Position numbers and translations under genes: made by a program. Below, in pieces: positions 13,415 to 17,892 of a stretch of DNA of 17,892 nucleotides; position 1 is the first letter of the stretch; every line of letters starts with the position of its first letter. A model generated the notes under the pieces. That model did not search any database. It was not told the origin of the DNA and worked only from the letters and a program-made list of their open reading frames with translations. The DNA is from Chloroflexota bacterium (GTDB taxonomy: Bacteria > Chloroflexota > Limnocylindria > Limnocylindrales > CSP1-4). Where the stretch lies: positions 1 to 17,892 of the forward strand of contig JAKAHL010000005.1 in the NCBI GenBank assembly GCA_021815005.1, given 5' to 3'.

Positions 13415-13432
13415 GCGCCCAGCGCGGACGCC

Positions 13433-13439
13433 GGGGAGG
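13433..13439 (+). promoter_or_regulatory. Shine-Dalgarno GGGGAGG for the operon's first gene
   Basis: A strong ribosome site nine nt before the GTG at 13449, which fixes that start among several in-frame alternatives. Confidence 0.6.
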
Positions 13440-13448
13440 CTAGCGCCC

Positions 13449-14030
13449 GTGCAGGGAAGAGGAACTGGGTTGGAGTCACGAGACCGTCGTCCGACGCGCC
13501 CGTCGCCGGGCGCCTGGGGCGCGTGGAGCCACGGGCCGATCGCGCGCGTGGCGGCACGCCCGGCGTCGGCGCCCGACTCGATCGCCCAACCGGCCGTCGC
13601 GGCCGCCCCGGCGGCCGCCGTGCCCGGCCCTGACCGTCGGCCTCTGTCGTCCCTGCCCGCCCGGACCGCCACGCGGGTGCCCCTCAATCCCCGCCCGCTC
13701 CCCGCGGCGCCCCTCCGGCTGACCACGGCCGCTGCAGCGCTGCCGCCGCTCGCGTCGCGCCCGGCTGCCCAGTCCCCGGGCCGCAACGGCTTCGGGTTGC
13801 CCAGCCTGCGGCGCAATGTCTGCTCGCACTACTACATGACGAGCCCGCGTGGGGCGATCCCCATCCAGGCGCCCCACCTGCTCAAGGGCCTGCTCCGCCA
13901 GCCGACCAACATCTCCCGGTGCCAGCTCCGCGGCGGCGTCCACCTCGACGAGGGGTACGTCAACGACGTGTGCCTGACCCCGCGCTTCAACCAGTGCGTC
14001 TTCTACGAGGACGAGCTGACGCGCGCGTGA
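13449..14030 (+). CDS. Unknown four-cysteine protein, first gene of the folate operon
   Basis: A 193-residue protein from a GTG preceded by GGGGAGG. Residues 1-115 are rich in Pro, Ala and Arg and probably disordered. The conserved-looking part is the last 75 residues, with Cys125 (R-N-V-C-S-H-Y-Y), Cys158 (S-R-C-Q-L), Cys175 and Cys183 (V-C-L-T-P-R-F-N-Q-C-V-F). The closing C-x7-C with C-L-T-P resembles a cysteine module I recall from other Chloroflexota proteins, usually of the form C-P-Y-L-G ... C ... C-L ... C-P; that likeness is from memory. It may bind zinc or an Fe-S cluster. There is no membrane segment or signal peptide. The stop overlaps the folC GTG (GTGA at 14027-14030), so translation is probably coupled. 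Function unknown. Confidence 0.75.
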   Translation: MQGRGTGLESRDRRPTRPSPGAWGAWSHGPIARVAARPASAPDSIAQPAVAAAPAAAVPGPDRRPLSSLPARTATRVPLNPRPLPAAPLRLTTAAAALPPLASRPAAQSPGRNGFGLPSLRRNVCSHYYMTSPRGAIPIQAPHLLKGLLRQPTNISRCQLRGGVHLDEGYVNDVCLTPRFNQCVFYEDELTRA

Positions 14031-15394
14031 GCACCGGCGGACTGAGCTACTCGGATGCCCTCGCCGCGCTCGAGGCGCGAGGCCGGTTCGGAATCCGGCT
14101 CGGGCTCGGCCGCGTCCGCGCGCTCCTCCGTGAGCTGGGCGATCCGCAGGCGGGCGTGCGCGGCGCACTGGTCGCCGGCACCAACGGCAAGGGCAGCGTG
14201 ATCGCGCTGGCCGGGTCGGCGCTGCGGGCCGCCGGGTATCGGATCGGGGAGACGCCCAAGCCGCACCTGGTCACGTACCGGGAGCGGATCGTCGTGGACG
14301 GACGGCCGATCGGCGCGGACGACTTCGCGCGGGCCGTGGCGGCCGTGCTGCCCGTGGCGGACCGCGTGGCCCGGCGCCTCGGCCCGCTGACCGAGTTCGA
14401 GCTGCTCACCGCCGTGATGTTCCGCCACTTCGCCGCGGCTGGGCTGGACCTGGCCCTGGTCGAGGTCGGCCTCGGCGGGCGGCTCGATGCCACCAACGTC
14501 TGGGACGGCGGCGTGGCTGCCCTGACCAACGTGGACCTCGACCACACCGACCGGCTCGGCCCGACCATCGGCCACATCGCCCGCGAGAAGGCCGCCATCG
14601 TCAAGCGCGGCGACCGCGCGGTCACCGGGGCCGACGGCGAGGCCCTCGCGATCCTGCGCCGGCGCTGCGCCCGGATGGGCGTGCCGCTGGTGGTCGCGCC
14701 GCCCGCCCCGGTGCTGGGCTGGACCCGAGACGTGCTGACCGTGGACCTCCCGAGCCTCGGGCCGACCGAGGTTGGCCTGCGCGGCCGCCACCAGGCGAAC
14801 AACGCGGCGTTGGCCAACGCGCTGCTCGACGCGCTGGAGGCCGCGGGGATCGCGCAGGTGCCCGACGGCGCGCGCAGGCGCGGGTTCCGGGACGCTCGCT
14901 GGCCGGGGCGCCTGGAGATCGTCGAGACGGCCGCGCCCGGTGGCCGGCGCGAGGTCCTGCTCGACGGCGCCCACAACCCGGCCGGGGCGGCCGCGCTCGC
15001 CCGGGCGCTCGACGACCTGCGGCCGCTGATGGCGGGCGGCACCGAGACGCCGCCGGCGCCGCTCGTGCTCGTGTGGGCCGCGATGGCCGACAAGGACGTC
15101 GAGGGCACGGTCGCGGCCGCGGCGCGGTCCTCGGCGCTTGGCGGCGCCACGGTGATCTGCACCGCGCCGGACCTGCCGCGCGCGCTCGCCGCCGACCAGC
15201 TCGCCGCCATCTGGTCGCGCGCCGGTGTGCCCGGCCTCGTCGCCCGGACCGCGCCGTCCCCCGCTGCGGCGCTGGACGCGGCCCTCGCCCAGCCCGGCGG
15301 CCCGGTCGTCGTCGCGGGCTCGCTCTACCTCGTCGGCGCGGCGCGCGCCCGGCTGGTGGACGACCCGCTGCTGCGGGACGCCGTGATCCGATGA
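14027..15394 (+). CDS. folC: Folylpolyglutamate synthase / dihydrofolate synthase
   Basis: A 455-residue Mur-ligase-family enzyme that adds glutamate to dihydropteroate and/or folates using ATP. The P-loop is G51-T-N-G-K-G-S57. V-G-L-G-G-R-L-D-A-T-N-V and V-D-L-D-H-T-D-R-L-G, then I-A-R-E-K-A-A-I-V-K, are the FolC central signatures. D313-G-A-H-N-P318 starts the C-terminal domain. Length is slightly above the usual 420-440, with Ala/Gly-rich expansions typical of this genome. The GTG start overlaps the preceding stop by four nt, and the gene's own stop overlaps the folP ATG (ATGA at 15391-15394). Whether it is mono- or bifunctional cannot be seen; the neighbouring folP suggests that it at least provides dihydrofolate synthase. 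Confidence 0.95.
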   Translation: MSTGGLSYSDALAALEARGRFGIRLGLGRVRALLRELGDPQAGVRGALVAGTNGKGSVIALAGSALRAAGYRIGETPKPHLVTYRERIVVDGRPIGADDFARAVAAVLPVADRVARRLGPLTEFELLTAVMFRHFAAAGLDLALVEVGLGGRLDATNVWDGGVAALTNVDLDHTDRLGPTIGHIAREKAAIVKRGDRAVTGADGEALAILRRRCARMGVPLVVAPPAPVLGWTRDVLTVDLPSLGPTEVGLRGRHQANNAALANALLDALEAAGIAQVPDGARRRGFRDARWPGRLEIVETAAPGGRREVLLDGAHNPAGAAALARALDDLRPLMAGGTETPPAPLVLVWAAMADKDVEGTVAAAARSSALGGATVICTAPDLPRALAADQLAAIWSRAGVPGLVARTAPSPAAALDAALAQPGGPVVVAGSLYLVGAARARLVDDPLLRDAVIR

Positions 15395-16401
15395 GCCGCA
15401 GCCGACCGACCGGGGACGCCGATCGCGACCTTCCTCCCGAGCAGAGCGTCCTGGCCGCGCGCCCCGACCTGGGCGGCGGAGCCGCGACCTCGTCCTTCGC
15501 GCTGCCGCCCGGCGCGGGACCCGGCCTGCCGGGACGGCCCGCCCCGCTGGCGCTCGGCGCGAGGACCCTCGCCTGGGGCGAGCGCACGTACATCATGGGG
15601 ATCGTCAACGTCACCCCCGACTCGTTCTCCGGCGACGGGCTGCTCCAGACGGGCGACCCCGTGGCGGCGGCCGTGGCCCAGGCCCGGCGGATGGTCGCCG
15701 ACGGTGCCGACATCCTCGACGTCGGCGGCGCCTCCTCACGGCCCGGCCACGCGCCCCTTTCAGTGGAGGAGGAGACGGCACGGGTGGCCCCGGTGGTCCG
15801 CGCGGTCGCCGCCGCACTGCCAGGCGTGCCGATCTCGGTGGACACCACCAGCCCGAGCGTGGCGGCCGCGGCGCTCGACGCCGGGGCGCACCTGCTCAAC
15901 GACGTCTGGGGCGTGGCCGACGACCTGGGCATGGCCCGGGTGGCCGCGCAGCACGGCGCCCCGATCGTGCTGATGCACAACCGCGGCGAGCCCCGCTACC
16001 GGAACCTGCTGCCGGAGGTGATCGCGGACCTGTGGCGCGCGCTGGAGCGGGCGATGGGCGCGGGGGTGGCGTGGGACCGACTGATCGTGGACCCCGGCAT
16101 CGGCTTCGGCAAGACGCCCGACCACAACCTCGCGCTGCTGGCCGCGCTGTCGGAGCTGCGGGTCCTCGGCCGGCCCGTGCTGCTGGGCACGTCGCGCAAG
16201 TCCACGCTGGGAAAGGTGCTCGACCTGCCGGCCGACCAGCGCGTGGAGGCCACCGTCGCCACTACCGTGCTCGGCATCGCAGCGGGCGCGGCGGACATCG
16301 TGCGGGTCCACGACGTGCGGGAGAACGCCCGAGCCGCGCGCATGGCGGACGCGGTGGTGCGGGGCTGGCGTCCCGACGGCTGGAACGCGGGTCCGCGGTG
16401 A
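15391..16401 (+). CDS. folP: Dihydropteroate synthase with N-terminal extension
   Basis: A 336-residue enzyme joining hydroxymethyl-dihydropterin diphosphate to p-aminobenzoate. The TIM barrel begins near residue 66 with I-M-G-I-V-N73-V-T-P-D-S-F-S. Other signatures are N170-D-V, D234-P-G-I-G-F-G-K241, K270 in G-T-S-R-K, and a closing R-V-H-D-V. The usual D-V-G-G-E-S-T-R-P-G is here D110-V-G-G-A-S-S-R-P-G, changing the Glu and Thr of the pABA/sulfonamide loop. About 55 extra N-terminal residues (Pro/Gly/Ala-rich, unlike the barrel) precede the core; an internal start inside them is possible, but the ATG overlaps the folC stop as the neighbours do. This is a protein of about 280 residues in most bacteria. 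All catalytic residues I can check are kept, so it should be active. Confidence 0.95.
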   Translation: MSRSRPTGDADRDLPPEQSVLAARPDLGGGAATSSFALPPGAGPGLPGRPAPLALGARTLAWGERTYIMGIVNVTPDSFSGDGLLQTGDPVAAAVAQARRMVADGADILDVGGASSRPGHAPLSVEEETARVAPVVRAVAAALPGVPISVDTTSPSVAAAALDAGAHLLNDVWGVADDLGMARVAAQHGAPIVLMHNRGEPRYRNLLPEVIADLWRALERAMGAGVAWDRLIVDPGIGFGKTPDHNLALLAALSELRVLGRPVLLGTSRKSTLGKVLDLPADQRVEATVATTVLGIAAGAADIVRVHDVRENARAARMADAVVRGWRPDGWNAGPR

Positions 16402-16769
16402 GCGACCGGATCCTGCTCGAGGGCATGGTCTTCGAGGGAACCCACGGCGTCTACCCCGAGGAGCAGGTCACGCCCCAGCCGTTCGAGGTGGACGTGGAGC
16501 TGGCGCTGAACCTACAGCCCGCCGGGCTGGCGGACGACCTGACGCTGACCGCCGACTACGGGCGCGCGTTCGACGTCTGCCGCCAGGTGGTCGAGTCGAC
16601 GCGGTTCAACCTGATCGAGGCGCTGGCGGAGGCGATCACGGAGGAGCTCCTCGCCGGGTTCCCGATGGTGGATTCGGTGACCGTCCGCATTCGCAAGCCG
16701 AACGTGCGGCTGGGCGGCCCGTTCCGGTCGGCCGGCATCGAGATCCGCCGCCGCCGCCGCTCCGCGTAG
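16398..16769 (+). CDS. folB: Dihydroneopterin aldolase
   Basis: A 123-residue enzyme, the normal FolB length, converting dihydroneopterin to hydroxymethyl-dihydropterin and glycolaldehyde. E22 follows G-T-H-G-V-Y-P-E, E74 lies in N-L-I-E-A-L-A-E, and K100 in R-I-R-K-P; these numbers match the catalytic Glu22, pterin-binding Glu74 and Lys100 of the well-studied staphylococcal enzyme. The GTG overlaps the folP stop (GTGA at 16398-16401). The C-terminus is a run of arginines. folK and folE are not in the window, and FolB is not fused to FolK here. The gene ends the operon; the HtrA gene comes from the opposite strand 13 nt later. Confidence 0.95.
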   Translation: MSDRILLEGMVFEGTHGVYPEEQVTPQPFEVDVELALNLQPAGLADDLTLTADYGRAFDVCRQVVESTRFNLIEALAEAITEELLAGFPMVDSVTVRIRKPNVRLGGPFRSAGIEIRRRRRSA

Positions 16770-16782
16770 GACGGGCCCGCCG

Positions 16783-17892
16783 TCACTGGAGGTTGTCGGG
16801 CCGGACGCCGAGGGTGACCGAGAGCGTCAGGGTCTGGCCGCCCCGGAGCACGGTCAGCCGGATCGTGTCCTTGGGCGCGAACTGGACGAGGAGGAGATTG
16901 AGCGGGTGCTCCTGGTCCACCGTCATGCCGTTGATAGCGGTGATGATGTCCCCGTCCTTGAGCCCGGCCGCCTCGGCGGGGCTGCCGGCCGCGACCGCGC
17001 TGCCGCCCGTCGCGCTGTCGTTGATGATCAGCGCGCCGTTGTCCGCGGTCAGCTTCTGGGCCGTCTGCACCTGCGGGTTGATCATCTCGTAGCGGATCCC
17101 GATGTACGGGCGCTCGAGCGCCTCGCCCTTCACCGCCTGGGCCATGATCGGCTTGGCGATGTCGATCGGGATGGCGAAGCCGATCCCGTTGGAGCCGTCG
17201 GCCATGGCCGTGTTGATGCCGACCACATTGCCGCTCGCGTCCGCCAGCGGCCCGCCGGAGTTGCCCGGGTTGATCGCGGCGTCGGTCTGGATGAGGTTGT
17301 CGATCGTCGCGCCGGTGCTCAGGGTGATCGAGCGGCCCTTGCCGGACACGATGCCGCTGGTCACCGAGAACGAGTAGGTCCCGAGCGGGCTGCCGACCGC
17401 GATGACGAGCTGGCCAACCTTGAGGCTGTCCGAGCTGCCGAGGCTGGCGACCGGCAGCCCGGTCGCGTCCACCTTGACGATCGCGAGGTCGGTCAGGGTG
17501 TCGATCCCGTACACCTTGCCCTGGAACGTGCGGCCGTCCTTGAGCTCGACGGTGAGCGTGTCGGTGCCGGTCACCACGTGGTGGTTGGTCACGATCCAGC
17601 CGTTGGCGTCGTAGATGATCCCCGAGCCGACACCGTCCGTCTGGCCCGAGCCGAACGGATCGGCGGGGGCGGACGAGGTGGTGATCTTGACCACCGCCGG
17701 GCTGAGCCTCGCGGCGGCGCTGATGATGGCCGCCGAGTCGTCGGTGGCGCCGGACGAGCCGCCAGCGGCGGGCGCGGCGGGTTGCGCCGCGGCCACGGCC
17801 GCGACAGGCGGGGTGAGCGCGCCCGAGGCGTTCAGGGCGAGCGCCGTGCCGGAGGAGGCGAGCACCGCCGAGAGCAGCGCGACTGCGGCCAC
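16783..17892 (-). CDS. HtrA/DegQ-like serine protease with PDZ domain, N-terminus cut
   Basis: At least 369 residues on the minus strand; the coding sequence runs off the right edge and the true start lies beyond. The first visible residues are a hydrophobic helix (about 1-20), a probable membrane anchor, then an Ala/Pro/Gly linker to about 50. The trypsin-like domain has His105 (V-T-N-H-H-V-V), Asp135 (T-L-T-D-L-A-I-V) and Ser212 (N-P-G-N-S-G-G-P-L), numbered from the window edge. A single PDZ domain follows, with A-A-G-L-K-D-G-D-I-I-T-A-I-N-G near its middle. Such proteases degrade or process misfolded envelope proteins. It is convergent with folB and has no visible functional tie to the folate genes. 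Usually upstream of such genes is the anchor and a short cytoplasmic tail, not seen here. Confidence 0.94.
   Translation of the reverse strand: MAAVALLSAVLASSGTALALNASGALTPPVAAVAAAQPAAPAAGGSSGATDDSAAIISAAARLSPAVVKITTSSAPADPFGSGQTDGVGSGIIYDANGWIVTNHHVVTGTDTLTVELKDGRTFQGKVYGIDTLTDLAIVKVDATGLPVASLGSSDSLKVGQLVIAVGSPLGTYSFSVTSGIVSGKGRSITLSTGATIDNLIQTDAAINPGNSGGPLADASGNVVGINTAMADGSNGIGFAIPIDIAKPIMAQAVKGEALERPYIGIRYEMINPQVQTAQKLTADNGALIINDSATGGSAVAAGSPAEAAGLKDGDIITAINGMTVDQEHPLNLLLVQFAPKDTIRLTVLRGGQTLTLSVTLGVRPDNLQ

Noticed and set aside
13333..13557. A longer N-terminus for the Ig-repeat protein, starting near 13557
   Set aside because: It would overlap the first gene of the folate operon and its promoter, and the added residues look like antisense shadow; ATG 13332 has its own possible -10 box.
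16770..16782. Terminator between folB and the HtrA gene
   Set aside because: The 13-nt gap contains only a short CGGGCCCG palindrome and no T run.
1..17892. CRISPR array, insertion sequence or prophage
   Set aside because: No regular repeat-spacer pattern, transposase, integrase or phage structural gene is visible on either strand.

Overview
This is a very GC-rich (about 70% or more by eye), gene-dense bacterial window of ordinary chromosomal character. No insertion sequence, phage gene, integrase or CRISPR array is visible. Gene content (PASTA-type Ser/Thr kinase, HtrA-like protease, membrane-anchored Ig-repeat protein, folate genes) and small-protein cysteine signatures suggest a Chloroflexota lineage, perhaps Limnocylindria-like. 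A high-GC actinobacterium-like lineage is not excluded. The taxonomic call is inference.

Layout. (1) 1-2275: two GH13 alpha-glucan enzymes transcribed divergently from a 39-bp gap, one an exported lipoprotein (cut by the window edge) and one a cytoplasmic neopullulanase-like enzyme. (2) 2357-5140: independently promoted genes for a methyltransferase-like protein, a small membrane protein, tRNA-Glu(UUC), a double GNAT protein and a Cys/His mini-protein. (3) 5187-8669: an apparent signalling cluster of BldC/MerR-type HTH regulator, polytopic membrane protein, orphan NarL-type response regulator and alpha/beta hydrolase. (4) 8693-11560: GalU, then a PASTA Ser/Thr kinase. (5) 11610-13332, minus strand: a two-site cysteine zinc-ribbon protein and a membrane-anchored Ig-repeat protein. 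(6) 13409-16769: a four-gene operon, each gene overlapping the next by 4 nt, made of an unknown four-cysteine protein, folC, folP and folB. (7) 16783-17892, minus strand: an HtrA-like protease cut by the right edge.

The most striking cross-cutting pattern is regulatory. A TANNNT hexamer, most often TAnnCT, often after GG, GC or CG and followed by a GC-rich stretch, precedes almost every transcription unit. For eight or nine protein genes it ends only 6-8 nt before the start codon with no room for a Shine-Dalgarno, which predicts leaderless mRNAs. Three other genes (HTH regulator, galU, the cysteine-protein/folate operon) have the same box farther upstream and a clear GGAGG-like ribosome site. 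This pattern fixes several starts, including the GTG start of the left-edge amylase.

The best candidates for undescribed biology are the cysteine protein translationally coupled to folate synthesis, the HTH/membrane/response-regulator cluster with no histidine kinase, and the widespread predicted leaderless transcription. None is proven from sequence alone.
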